A stretch of DNA of 64,000 nucleotides from Hymenopellis radicata (Eukaryota > Basidiomycota > Agaricomycetes > Agaricales > Physalacriaceae). The notes under the pieces were generated by a model. The model ran no database searches and had not been told where the DNA came from. It saw only the letters and a list, made by a program, of their open reading frames with translations. Numbering within the stretch: position 1 is the stretch's first letter; every line of letters begins with the position of its first letter. Position numbers and translations under genes: made by a program. Shown in pieces: positions 47,136 through 59,486 of the stretch. Location: contig JADNRX010000075.1 of assembly GCA_015501595.1 (NCBI GenBank), positions 1-64,000 on the forward strand, in the 5' to 3' direction.

Positions 47136-47779
47136 TTAAACAACGCCGGACGCAGAGATAACAACCTTCTTCTTGGGCGTACCAGAAGCAGTGCCGAGGG
47201 CTTCAACCTGCTTGACGAGGTCCAAGCCCTCAATGCACTCACCGAACACGACGTGAGCGCCATCGAGCCAAGAGGTCACGACGGTCGTGATGAAGAACTG
47301 GGAGCCTAATTACAACATTAGTTTACAGCTATATCATACGGCAATGTGACATACCGTTGGTGTTCTTGCCGGCGTTGGCCATCGAGAGGATACCGGGCTT
47401 AGTGTGCTTGAGCTGGAAGTTCTCATCTGAGAGAGCATGTGAGATCGGAACCATCGTAACCATCGATAGGCCGCTTACCCGCAAACTTCTCGCCGTAGAT
47501 AGACTTGCCACCAGTGCCGTTGTGTCTGGTAAAGTCTCCACCCTGGAGCATAAAGTTGGGGATGATACGATGGAATCCAGAGCCAGCGTATCCAAATCCG
47601 TGAGTGCCAGTAGCGAGCTCACGGAAGTTTTTGCATGTCTTGGGAACGACATCGTCGTACAGCTTGAAGACCAAGCGACCAGCGGCCTGCCCGTCGATCG
47701 TGATGTCAAACTGCGTAGAGCGTCAGGAAAAGTCAGTCGCCGCCAACATGGTCCCACATACGTATACGTTAGACGACAT
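47136..47779 (-). CDS. CPR1: cyclophilin A, peptidyl-prolyl isomerase
   Basis: Four exons (47779-47762, 47710-47479, 47426-47355, 47305-47136) give 163 residues, the standard single-domain cyclophilin length. The first coding exon is only 18 nt. Motifs are [20 protein letters not shown] with the catalytic Arg, Phe and Gln, [34 protein letters not shown], and [16 protein letters not shown] with the Trp that contacts cyclosporin A. It catalyses cis-trans isomerisation of Xaa-Pro bonds in the cytosol. No targeting sequence is present. Confidence 0.97.
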
Positions 47780-48086
47780 GGTGGTAGAGAGATGAGCACG
47801 GATGAGGGAGATGTCTCCGGCATCTCGCCTTTTATGGATTTCTCATCGATGATATCAGATCTCACGTGCGTACAGCCATTTCCGTGATGTGGCGTCACCA
47901 CTCCCCTTTTGATCCAACAGCATGGCACAGACGGCAAGACGTTCAACCACCGAAGAACGTGTGAGAGCTATATAAATCGATTGCAGGCCTAATGGTACAA
48001 CTTGTCTCGTATCCATATGTATTGTACATAGATTGCGTAGCGGAAAAACAAACAGTAAAACTTGTGTGTGTATGAGCTTTATTGGA
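47780..48086. other. cyclophilin promoter region
   Basis: This is spacer between two minus-strand genes. An AT-rich word reading tttatatag on minus (about 47968-47976) lies some 190 bases upstream of the cyclophilin ATG and could be a TATA element. Confidence 0.4.
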
Positions 48087-49812
48087 TTACCACATGAAGC
48101 GTCCAGCCGAGTACGGAGGTGGAGGGGAAGCAGGTGAATGGAACCTTTCATCTTGGGGTACAACTGGAGACGGGACATCCATGAATTGGGACAAGTCAAT
48201 GGGAGCGTTGTACACCGTCTCGTGCTGTTGTGATGGCTGGTATGAATGGCCGAACACATTTTGATCGGGGAGAAGATCAAAATGAGGCATAGTCCATTCA
48301 TTGCCGGGGGATGGAAGATGCAAAGGATCTATGATGGGGTCGAATGCGCGCCCAAAGCCTGCATCCGTGAATCGGCTCGGTCCTGGACCGGGAGCCGGTG
48401 CAAAGGTACGAGCCATCCTCTGTCGCTCAACTTCTTCTCCTCTACGATGGGCGAGATAAGTTTGCTGCAATTCGTGCCGTATGGCAGCTTCTATGGCGTC
48501 GTCTGATGAGAAGAAATCGGGCGGATGATAGTCCAGAACGGGTGCGGTTTCTTCTTCGCGACGACTCCGATACGGGTGACTCCTTCGGCGAAGCATGCTT
48601 CGGCGTTGAACCATCGTCGAAGCGCGGCGCGGAGCAAGGGCGCAACGACAAGCACCCCATTTGCCTGAACAGACATAACAGAACTGTGTCCCACACCGGC
48701 AGAGCACATGGTTACAGCCCATCGACAGTTCCACAAGAGTACGGCATCCCGGGCATGTAGCCCACTGTTTAGAGTCGGCCAACTGATGAATCTGTTCGTC
48801 GGATTCATTTTGAGTACAGACGTGGATCGAGATATTCCCGTCCTCGACCTTGTTCAGACATGTGTTACAGGTCGACTGTCCACATTCGTCAGTACAGGGC
48901 AGAGCGACGGGTGAGGAAGAAGAGTCGTTGTTCCTGGCGCCTAAAAAGCGACTACATGTCTTTTTGGAACAATAGACGCGTAGGACGGTGGAATATTCAA
49001 CACTCTTTTCCTTGTATAAGGAAACCACACTGCCATCGATGTGGCTCTCAACCAGCTCGAGGGGAATGGCTTTGCCGCAGCATTTGGGTGGAAACATGGA
49101 TTCGTCCTTTAGAGCGGCGGAGACAAGGCTTTCGATACAGGCGGCGTCAAAGCTGTGGGAGCATGGCGCACAAATTGGATTCTCTTGTATTGTGTCCAGA
49201 CACACTGAGCAAGTTTTCCTGGAAAAACAATTAGACGACTCGGATTGGTAGGGGGAAAATGAAGACTGACTGTGCATTCTCTGGTTGCGGCTCTGTTGGG
49301 GGTGGCTGCTGACGCCGAGTGTGTCGCATTTGGCGCAGACCGTGCATCAGATTCATGCGAGCTAATCTGGGAACAAAATGAATTCAATAAGCCGGCCAAA
49401 CAAGGTGAGAGACATACTGCTGTCGCCGGTGTGGGCTGGTCATGGGCTGGATCTCGACCTGGGGCGCAGCCGTAGGTGCCGGGTCTCCAAATAGCGGTAC
49501 GCCCATGAACATGGGCGGGGGATGAAAGTGGAACGGGTGGTGATGGCTGGCCACTGCTGAGAACTCGGGCGCGCCATAAGATCGCCGCCTGAGAGGCGCG
49601 ATGACTGGCTCGTGGGGCTGTCGATGGTGCCAATGCTGGGGAGGTGGGGGAAACATGGGATCTGGTATAGAGGCAAATTGAGCGGCGAAATTTCGCGAGG
49701 CTCTGCGATCCATGAGGACTGGCTGGTTCAGCTGAAGCAGGCCGTGGATCGCCTGGGCATCTGGATGGTCGCTGAAAGGATGAGGCAGGCGGTCCTGGAC
49801 TGTAAAGTCCAT
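48087..49812 (-). CDS. RBR-type E3 ubiquitin ligase
   Basis: Three exons (49812-49418, 49366-49271, 49218-48087) give 540 residues. The His/Pro-rich N-terminal ~165 residues precede RING1 (CSVCLDTIQENPICAPCSHS, then CIESLV and PPKCCGKAIPL). An IBR domain follows (YCSKKTCSRFLG, PCTDECGQSTCNTC). RING2 reads WATCPGCRTLVELSMGCNHV then CRCGTQFCYVCSGKWGACRC. The Cys of GCNH is at the position of the catalytic, ubiquitin-thioester Cys of RBR ligases. The C-terminal ~180 residues are Pro-rich and disordered. The partner E2 and substrates cannot be told. Joining the exons removes a spurious in-frame start at 49277. Confidence 0.9.
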
Positions 49813-50281
49813 TCGAGTGGACGACGATGGTGGGAGTCAGGACGGAAGGAGCGCCGAAAAGAACAATGGCGGTTATTATTTAAACGGGAACATGCGGCAA
49901 CAATGGGACCGTCTCGGAAATTCAGGTCGATGAGATGGACATGCTTTCCTGTTCTTGTCCTGCTCTTGGTCGACAATGGAATGAAGCGAAACCGAGGGCA
50001 AACGACTGGCCTGCGATGCCGCCGGCACCCCTCATTGCCCGTTTATATCCATCATCTACCAATCAATTCAGTCTCTATTCAGCCACTCAACCACTCTGCC
50101 CAGCTCAGCCCGTTTCGGTGCGGGCTGACTGTATTGCGCCCCGCTGCAGGCAATCCAATATTCCCCCGTACAAAATTCCGATCGCGGACAGAGGGCGCCG
50201 GTAACTAAATTCTGTCCGTGGTGGCGTCCAAATAAGGAACAGTAATTCTTCTTCCCGATTTAGACTCTCTGCTAGTCCTCC
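49813..50281. other. divergent promoter region
   Basis: This is a 469-base spacer between the RBR ligase (minus) and the hypothetical gene (plus). It probably holds both promoters. No supported frame. Confidence 0.45.
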
Positions 50282-52138
50282 ATGTCCTCTGGATGGGCAT
50301 TCAATCTGCGTACTTACAAGAATGGCTGCGACGATTCCGACTCCGACAGCGACGCCAACGATGGTCCCGCCGTTGGCCACGAGGATACACGCTTGCTCAA
50401 CGACCTCGACATATCGACGCGCGAGGAAACCGTCGTCTACAAGCCGAATCCCTTTAGCATCGCCAAGATCAACGCTGCAGCACGCAATGCCCGAGAATCG
50501 CCGACCAAGAAAAAGCCTGTCAAGAAGGTCGTTGATGCTGCGGCCAAAGGAAAGCCCAATGCTATTGCTCAGGCATTCCAGAGACAAGCCGAGAAGGCAA
50601 CCAAGACAACGACGAATATCAATAATCCTCTACCTAATGCTGCCCCGTCTATCCCAAATTCTGCTCCGTCTATAGCATGTCCTGCTCCATCTATCTCAAA
50701 TCCCACGCCTGCTCCAGTTCTTGCTCCAAAGCCTGTATCTAACGCCTCGACTCGGCCTCCTGCTCCAATGCATCGACACGGCCCTCCAACGTGGCCGCCT
50801 GCCCCTTTCTCGTCTCCTGCTCCACGCCCTACTAACGCGCATTCGCCCATGATGCATGCTCGCTCATCTCCTCTTCAACGAACCTCGCTTGCTCCGAAGA
50901 CTATGCCGACACAACATGCTGCATCCAAATTAAACAATGCCAACTTTGTTTCTAATCCCAGTTAGAATCTTCCACATGTTTCGCTCGACGTCGACTCATG
51001 TATTTCCAGGACCCCGTGTGTCATATCAGCGCATACATTCAACTAGGCTGACTCCACCACGTTCGTCGCCGTGTCTCTGTCACCGCATTTACACGCTTAT
51101 ACATTCCTAGAGCCCATTTATCAACATTCTCCAAGCATTCACTCAACTTCTGGCATGTGCTCTTCCATTCTCTGCCCAGCACTGCTGACTATGTTTCAGT
51201 CAATCCTTTTCGTGTAAAACCAACGCAGGACCCTTTGCCTCAGTCACCTCAGTTCTTCAACGATTCTCCTAGGCCTGCCTGGATGGATGCCTCTTCAAGT
51301 CCCATGCGACCTATTAGTCTCTCCTATCATCGGTTAATACTCCATTTCAGCAACCTGCCTATCAGACAAGAACTCCTCCCGGATCAGCAACAATCAAAGG
51401 TCCATCGAATGCGGGAGACTTGATCCTATCAGGCGGACTGGTCCCGCTAGTCAAGCATATCATGAGCCGAGTGTATCTCAATACAAAACGATTTCGACAC
51501 CCAAGAAGCGTCCAGCTCCAGTCTCCGCTTATTGCACGCTAGACGACGATGAACGGTGGACGACGCTTCCCTCTAAGAAACCGAAAAAAACTTTACCTTC
51601 GTATGTGGTTCATCATCACGGCCTCACGTATTTATATAAGTTTAACAGAGTCGACCGTCGCGCAACTTTCAAACTGCCGGGGCTCGGTGGAGCGCCAGGC
51701 CAAAAATCGGGCATTAGTGCAAGTTCTTCCTCTCGAGTCATCACATTTCTACCTCCACCGCTCGATATCTCAAAGAACTCGTCGCTGGAGCCTATATCGC
51801 AGTACCGACCTCTTTCTCCAACCACCAACAGCTCAGACGTAGCAACAGTTTTCACATACTCGCCTACGAAGGAGACGCCGCTGACAGCTAAAACACCGTA
51901 CCGACCATTATCTCCGCCCACTTCAGATTCTTCGCCTCAAGTCATACCACAGCCTTCAAACACCGCACTTGAAAACGTCATCCATGTTGATCTAGACATG
52001 ATTGGAAGCCGATACCGACCTACGAGAGAACAGATACGCCAGCGGGTAACTTCATGCCCTTCACGAGGTTATGTCGTGCTAATAGTATCTGGCCTAGTAG
52101 CGCAAACCTTTCCAGTCCTTGCTTCCCGGTTTGGATAG
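50282..52138 (+). CDS. low-complexity hypothetical protein, model incomplete
   Basis: The ATG at 50282 opens a 227-codon frame: GWAFNLRTYKNG, an Asp/Ser run, then an ordered block DISTREETVVYKPNPFSIAK and a Lys/Ala-rich helix, followed by Pro/Ser repeats (NPAPSI-type) to 50965. A second good frame runs from ~51422 to 52138 (KKRPAPVSAYCTLDDDERW, LPGLGGAPGQKSGISASSSS) with two YRPLSPPT-like repeats. An exon near 51260-51400 (FFNDSPRPAWMDASSS) may link them. I could not fix all junctions. The protein is mostly disordered with a conserved-looking N-terminal block. Function is unknown. It may continue beyond 52138. Confidence 0.5.
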
Positions 52139-53570
52139 CTGTGGAAAGGTGTGGATTGAAGAGGAAAAGGCCAATGAGATTGGTATTCCCATATGGAGAG
52201 GGTGCGCCGAAGAGAACTACGAACTAGACCCGTTACATCCTGATCGCATTGCTGCGATTCAAGATACCGACTTGTAACTCGATGTCCAATGCTATTAGAC
52301 GCCGATTGCCTCCAGAATTGACTCTTCGCTTTGACTTGCCCTAGAGAGATGGATATGCCATATGCGTACGGAGGATATCCATGCAAGCCCTGTTCTAGAT
52401 ACAGTCGAAGAAAATTCGGTACCGGTGCCAGGAGAGCTTTGGACATCTACATTGTACACGCTGACGTGCAGAGGCTCAAGGCCCGAGGAACGAGGGTCTC
52501 AGAGCCTCTGCCAGGCCAAGTCTAAGGGCAGACGGTCGTCTCTCGATCTACATGTATTACGCCCGATTAGGAAATCACACCTCCTGCTCGCGCCCTCCAC
52601 CATCGCTCGCATTCTCTCCCCACCCTCCAACTCCCTTTACGTGGTGGGTTGTCTGGATCTGTGTCCAGGTCCAGGTCATCCTTCCACCCGAGTCTTCGGC
52701 TGCCCGTGGCGATTCGGTTTCCTCTCCCACACCCTGGTGTGGCGTCCCTCGCGGAAACCGCCGTCTCCTCACCCCAAACAAGCCGGTATCAACGATGCCG
52801 GCTTCTCTTCTCCTCATCATGCGCGTCGCCACTTAGCTTGGTGGATATACGGCACCTAGGGTAAGACCATGTGAGATGACAGGCTTGCGATAACGACCTT
52901 CAGAGCCGCCTGGGTAAAGATACACGTTGGTCACCGTCGGTAAGGCATAGAAAGACCGTAGACTCAGAGATTCTCAGTTTCCCTCGGTAGAAAAATTGCT
53001 TCAGGTGTGGAAGTTGTGGCGCGCTCAGTTGAATTCAAGTGAGTCATCAACCTGCTCTCACCGGGCTCGTGACCGTTCATGGGCACGCGGAGAGGGGTCG
53101 TCAGGTTCGGGGCTGCCGTCCCCGATCAAGCCAAGTGAGCAGGAAACGAAACTTGCTATCATATCCCAAGTAGAGTACTTAGTTGCTGTGGGTACAATGT
53201 GGGTCAGAGTAATCTATCAGCAACTATCACCTATGTCCGGGGCTCAGTTCGCCGTTTAACGCTCTAAAGTGAATTGATGCATTGAATGCCAAGAAAACGC
53301 CAAGATAGTTGCAAAAAGGGGCCTTCCGCCTTCCTGCATCGACAATGGCCTCTACGAACTTTCCATTAGCCACGGATGGTCTCTCTGAGCTGTGCATACT
53401 CGTCTGGAATACGACGAGGACCGTTTGTCGACGGAATTTTCGTGATATCCACTGAAAACCAGTACCAAGGGCCATACTGTTCATCAGATCAGGCAACTCC
53501 ACACACTTGCTTGGGAGTTTGATTGCACACGGACATACAAAATTCCAGCATTGGACTTTGCCGGAGACCA
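52139..53570. other. uncertain tail of hypothetical gene, then intergenic
   Basis: Plus frames at 52362-52859 and 52649-52864 are Ser/Pro/Arg-rich and overlap in different frames. They could be 3' exons of the preceding gene or untranslated sequence. From ~52870 to 53570 I see nothing beyond short featureless frames. Confidence 0.3.
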
Positions 53571-55983
53571 ATGATTTGGCCTCCGACGACCACTGGGCGC
53601 ACACGACAGCCAAACGTCGTCGCCCACATTCGCGCACATCGCAATGCGCTGGTCGTCATCTTCACGATTATACTGGTCTTTACGGCCTTCGTCATCCTAG
53701 ACTATCCTTTAATACCTCTTTCAACGACCATTGATTTCGGTCGCCCACTCTCTATCCACACTGCTATTCACGACACGGTTTCTGTAGTTCAATTCTCCGA
53801 CATCGAACAGGGCGTCACCTACCATCCTTTCTCGAAACTACGGCCTTCGGAATGCATCGCAGACCATACCATTCGCCCTATACGGGCTCACAATTTGATA
53901 CCAGACGATTGTCTTGACGCCTGGATTGCGTGGGGACAATGGGAGGGACCGTGCGCTGACGTCGCGGTGGAAGAATCGAGAATCGATCTTGTATATATCT
54001 GGGTGAACGGCTCGTGAGTATCACGGCACTCTCCAGCTACATTTTTTATTCAACAACAACAGTGACCCACTACACGAGCAAGCGCGCGGAAAATACGTCA
54101 ACTCACCCAGCGGAGAGCGTCCGAAAAATGCGCGATTCAGGGAACACGATGAACTTCGACATTCGTTCAGAGCATCCGGCCAGGCGTCTACTACTTGGAA
54201 CGATAGCAGATGGCACCTGGTTACCGCAGACGTCGAACACCCTGAAGACCACACCAAACTATTAGGACTGGTCCCCCAGTGGCTTGACGTTAATGGCTCC
54301 GTTACGGAAAGTTCTCGTCACCAACCTCCAATATACCTACATCATGGTCCGCGTTTCAACTATGGGCATATATAGGTTGCAGCGCTCATCATATTCAATA
54401 GCTAGTCAACTTTTCCGCCTAATAAACTCTACGGACGAACCTATTTCTGATGAGGACGCAATGGATTGGCGCGAGCACGTCCTACCAAACTTTAATAGGT
54501 TGGTATGCTTCTTCCTCAAGCGGTACGACTTCTTATACCACTTCAAGCTTTTCAGTCGAGTCCCAACTCTCCAACCTCGATCCCGACCTAGTCTCGGACA
54601 ATATGTGCGTCTCCAAGTGCTTTCTAAATCTTTCACGCTGATCATTTCCCTAGCATTGCATTAAACGATGACCAATACATTGTCCTCCCGTCGCCTCCAT
54701 CTGCGTTTCACTCGCCGTTGTATGGGCCCGTACTTCGTTTCGATATTGTCTTCCAGGTGGAAGGTGATCCATCCGGTACAGCCGCCGGTGATGGGGAATG
54801 GCGCTCGCTTGGCTGGAGCGCCCATCTTCTCAGTGCGTGCCTTCTTCGTGTGCCAAGCCTGGCGCGCTAAACACCCCTCCCCGTAGATCAACGCTTCGGT
54901 GCCCGAATGCGCTCGTACGTTTTGCATAATGCTCGATCACTCTCGTTGCCTTTACTACATGAAGCATCTCTCGCGTTTGGACCGCAATTCTCAGCAACGC
55001 CACTATCGAGATTCCGTGGCTGGCATGAAATACCGGGAGAATATGAAGTGAACACCATGTTTCATGCGACACACTTCATTATAGAGCGTCGACGCGAGGC
55101 CCTGCTGTGGTCTTGGATCGTCGCCAAATGGGGAGGCAAAGGCCAAGGATATTTGGACGATGATTTGAAGAATGGCATGTGGGAGGAACTCGGTGGAACT
55201 TCGGAGGAGCAGCAGGTTGTACTGGACAACCTGCGAGTTACCCGAGACGTCGATGTCGAGACCAACATGCGCCTGGCAGGACTCGTACCTCCAAGATCGC
55301 AGGATCCCACCGAAAGTGCTACTACAGAGTATTGGTTCGGTAGGTTAGTCGTACCGGTCATGGAGTGTCTTTCTCATACATCTCTACAGTCTCGCAGAAC
55401 GGTTATCCAACAGCTCTTAACGGTCTTGCCTTACCGACAGCACTGGAACGAGAAGAGTGCCTGGGTTTCAATGGCCAGTCAGCATGGGACCTATTCCGTG
55501 GTATTATGTTAGCCAAGCCGGAGTGTGGTGATGCTAGTACGTGAGATTTTGGACACGATGTTTATAGTTTCTGACCTTGGACCCAGTTATTGCTGCTTGA
55601 CGAGAAAGTCCGATGCTGGACTCGCTGTATTTCTACCTCCCGGTTCCACGGAACGCGACCCCACGGATCCGATAACTCTTCCCTTAACACTAAATATGGA
55701 GGCTCCGCCTCTACCGCGTAACCCCCGTGCATTCGCAGTCCGATTAATTCATCGCTACTCATTCGTTGTTGGAAGCTCGCCCTCACGCTTCTTTGGTATT
55801 GGATCTTTAGAGGGCGCAAAATGGTTATTAGGCGAAGTTGATGACCAGCGGGAGACAGTCCTTCTCTGCATCAACGACGACTTACCAGACAGCTCACAGG
55901 AAGACGAGTTTCTGAAGACGGACGTCTTCTTACGACAGTGGCAAAGAGATCGATGGCCGGACAAGCTGGATAGAGAATTATGA
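53571..55983 (+). CDS. Stealth-family glycosyl-phosphotransferase (XPT1-like)
   Basis: Eight exons (53571-54013, 54063-54346, 54402-54498, 54548-54604, 54654-54832, 54887-55339, 55390-55536, 55568-55983) with consistent phases give 691 residues. A signal-anchor helix (ALVVIFTIILVFTAFVILDY) near the N-terminus predicts a type II Golgi protein. Stealth conserved regions are IDLVYIWVNGSDPLHEQ, RFREHDELRHSFRA, LHHASQLF then PNFNSFSVESQLSNL, DNIIALNDDQYIVL, and EYEVNTMFHATHFI. In Cryptococcus the family member Xpt1 transfers xylose-phosphate to glycans; the donor sugar here is not predictable. The last intron would be only 31 nt, so that junction is the weakest. Confidence 0.85.
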
Positions 55984-56143
55984 TACGTTATAATCATGCT
56001 TTGCTTGTTATTTATCTACTGTATATATAGTTTGTAAATGCTGTCACGAATACCCTTTGCATCGCGAACTGTAGGTCGTGTCGAAATGAACATGATCGTG
56101 TAATTCAAGCCTCGCTCTCAGAATCACTGAAATTGTACATGTA

Positions 56144-57546
56144 TTATATTACTTGACATACGTTCAAAACCTCTAGAACATAGTCTGCCATTACGCGATG
56201 CGTGTTCTTAGAGGGATGACTAGAAAGTCATACCGCATGAGCGCGTCAACCTGAGAAGCAAGGAGAGTGATGGCTCACCCGTATATCCAGTAGAAATGGT
56301 GATCAGGATCCCTACACCACCCATATTTGTCGCAGTTCCACCAACAGTCCGTGCAATGTCCTTTGCTCGTAAATCCGAACGCATCATAACCGGGAGTCGG
56401 GCCCAGGACGCCATCCCAGATGTTCCCAAAGTCAACATAAGCAAACCGAAGTTTTGCAAGTTCCTCGTGTAAGCTGATCAAGCCGTCATATATTGTCTGC
56501 TTGAAGCTCTCGCCCTCCGGTGAGTGCTCTCCTTGTCCATAGACGTCCAACACAAGAAATGATCGAGCGTTGGTCGGCGGGTTGTACAGGATTCGAATTT
56601 GCTCAAGGAGGACTTGTGCAGCTTCGTGTAAACGATCCCCGTCGTCTGTTGGATAGATGAGCAGCAGAGACAGGAAGTTCTACTGTCATCACCTACGCTT
56701 CGAATCGCCGTAGTCACTTGATCAAGACGTGAGATTTCGGGGGTCCGTAATTCATGCATGACTTGACGCACTTGATACCAAAGAACAGACTGTACAGCGT
56801 CGCGTTCGAATCAAGCGTATGGGCCTGTGCAAGAAATGTCTGCACTGAAGAACGGCATCATTTAACTTGAATGAGCCATCATCATAATGGGTTCTCTTAC
56901 TTTGTCCTAAAAAGTCGACTTTCCTTGGGTTACTGGGCCATATAGAAAGATCGATGCAGGCACCCCATTGCTGGCAGAGGTCATGATAACGAAATAATAA
57001 AGTGTCAGATGCGCTTACTGCGTAGCTCATAAGAGTTGCTCCCGTGTCGTTCGCTATACCTTCAATCCAGACGGGTCCATTCGCAGACCGGCCACCCGCG
57101 AGAACAGACGGAGGTATCAAAACAGGTGGCTCTAATGGCGAGCCATCGTCGTTGCCTCCATCAGTATAAGAATCCTTCACGGCATGAGTACTCTGAATCT
57201 GAAGACTGTGCCAATTTTACTTACCCCGAAGGAAACAAGAGTTTGTAACGTTTCCTAGCTCGATACCGACATTAATGTCAGAGGGTCGAGATCCTCTAAC
57301 TAGCGAGCCACATCTAGGCGCAACTGCAAGATGAACGCCGTTATTGCGTTCGTCGACCGTGAAGGGGGTCGGAGTTAAATACGGCAGACTGCTAAGGAGG
57401 GCGATGAACCATATTAAGAGCCGATTCACAGATCGTTTCAAGTAAAAGAACGCGGGGCGTAGATAGTCCAGACAGTCGTCAAGTGTCCCAAAGTCATCTT
57501 GAGATGCGCTATGAAAGAAGACGTTCATGAAGGCCGTGATGGTCAA
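56144..57546 (-). CDS. GDSL/SGNH esterase, CE16-like, membrane-anchored or secreted
   Basis: This is a multi-exon gene. The N-terminal region has a hydrophobic anchor (LLIWFIALLSSLPYLT). Later blocks are LVSFGDSYTDGG (block I nucleophile Ser), ANGPVWIEGIANDTGATL, FFGINDYGDSK (block III Asn), FLVLDVYGQGEHSPEGE, and DPDHHFYWIYGHPSKNTH with the catalytic Asp and His (block V). The triad is complete. CE16-type enzymes remove acetyl groups from hemicellulose oligomers; that substrate is inferred. A 46-nt intron after CGSL and a second after GDSYTDGG...SYA restore the frame. The start may be 57546 or the next Met at 57528. Confidence 0.85.
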
Positions 57547-59486
57547 GAGTAAAGGTCGGTCAACAAAGCATCATATGATCAGCGATCGGTGGAAAGTTCA
57601 ACCCTAGTTCCTTGTTTGTTGCTTGCACGACCCAAGCACGACCTACAGGATGTGCGACTATGTGCGAGCTCTGACAAGCACAAATCGGACATGCTAGCAG
57701 ATGCTGGCACGTATGCATCTCCTTGCTGCTAACCCCGATATGAGTCCCTCTGACCATCAATTTACAAAAACGCGCGCGACCGCCCATGCAGATTTCGGCG
57801 AGTACTTTCTGATTTGATTCATTTGAAGTGTTGTTTGACTGAATGGATGCAGAGTTGAAAAGAGCGAACAAACGAGCTTCATAGACTTGACATGTCTGTA
57901 CTATCAGCCCACACACATTCGACTTGTGAAGGAACACGTTACTCGTCACATTTCGAGAAAGGCTTAGGCTTGGGCTGGCATGGTGCCGGTGCCGAGAACG
58001 GCCACAGGAAGAGCGAAGTCGATTCAGATTCTTTTGTATACTGCTGTCATCAGGCCTTTATGCGCGCCCATATCGCCATTGTCCCCAAGGACAAAGATAA
58101 CAAGGCGGTGCCACGATCACGATCGCAGTGCTTTGGGGAACATCATCAGCCCAACGAACACGCGGCTCCCACACCCAGTTGAGGAACAGCTATCTGGGGA
58201 CGGCAACAGTCCTATGCGGAGTGCTTACGAGACGACCTAGTGCCCAGCGGTCGATTTTCGTCAAGTCATCTGGAGATGCGAAAGCAGTGCCGATGAAGAC
58301 TGTGAAGGTGATATCCATCTCTGCAAAGGGATACAGGGAAGTCGGTGTGGTTGTGTTTCCGACGAAAGCAAACAGTCTACGTGCGACTTGGAAAGCAATT
58401 TGGTTGGCTCACCTAGGAATACTGTTGATTATCGTCATTCGCCGCCGCCGCTTAGAGCTGTCGACCTGTCCAAATTGTACTGTCCACTATCAGCAACTTT
58501 CAACTGCAAATCTCGAAGAACAGCACCATACGTATGTCGAATGCCGGTCGCCTTGAGGAATCAAACCTAATATTCACAGCTGGTCATGCAATTCGCCGGT
58601 CCGAAGTCTGACGACTACGTCACGTGTCCTGTGGTCTCAAGCCGGTCGCACGCTCATGCAAGTTGTAACAACGAAGACTGTGGTATGTCGAGGAAGAGCA
58701 ACCGAGCAATACACCTGCTATTGTTCTTGGGCGATCGTTATACCTTCCAGTCGACGCCTTCGGTAACTATATTGACTGTTACGTGTCTTCTTCATTAACG
58801 CGCCGTCCTACAGTGACTCTATTCTCTGTATTCCTGCACTTTTCGCGACTATAGATCTAGTATTCTTGCTAATTGATAGTTGTAAACGCAGGGTGGAGTG
58901 CCCGACAACACGCAACACGACGCTAATTGGGATTCTACATCACTTTCGTCATCGAGATAATACGACATCCCGCGTCGCGCTGTGCCGCCTTACCAGTTCT
59001 CACCCTATCCAGCAGCCCCGAAGATGATACCGAGGAGTTATGTCTGTTTGCCTTCGCAACGAATGTAGATGCTGAGGTTTCTTTAGAACGGGGCAAAGAG
59101 ATTTCGCTGTAATCGAGCTGTTCGCGTCCGAGGTATGCGGAAAGAGCCCTCATGACCGAGCCAAAAATACAATAAACACAAAGCTGATGTGATGGGACCC
59201 AAGCGAGTAAAGGGCTGGGAAGAGAACATTGTCGCTCGTATCGCGGGCACATGCCTTCGCGGGATGGATTTCATTCTTCCTACCTCCACCACCTCCTCAA
59301 GTCGGTGACCTTAGCGAACTCGGCGGTCCCACGCACAGCCCGCCGATGTAAATCGGCGAAATCCAATTACGACGGATTTCGGCCCAAAATGTTTTCCTCG
59401 ACATATTTGTTCCCTCCTTTGGTCGTTCCCAGTACCCACAGGTTTAAATACCTCTCTCTGCCTTTTGCCACTTGCTCCACCCAAAG
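57547..59486. other. intergenic with unassigned minus-strand coding-like segment
   Basis: On minus, about 58395-58230 reads FAFVGNTTTPTSLYPFAEMD then FTVFIGTAFASPDDL and IDRWALGRL, and near 58180 reads LFLNWVWEPRVRWADDV. These look like exons of a real but unrecognised protein; I could not join them or find the start. Plus-strand frames here appear to be their shadows. The last 300 bases before 59487 hold a TATA-like tttaaata word upstream of the metacaspase. Confidence 0.35.

Noticed and set aside
49109..49633. A 174-aa minus-strand frame overlapping the RBR ligase start.
   Set aside because: It spans exon 2 and flanking introns in the wrong frame; the three-exon RBR model explains all conserved residues.
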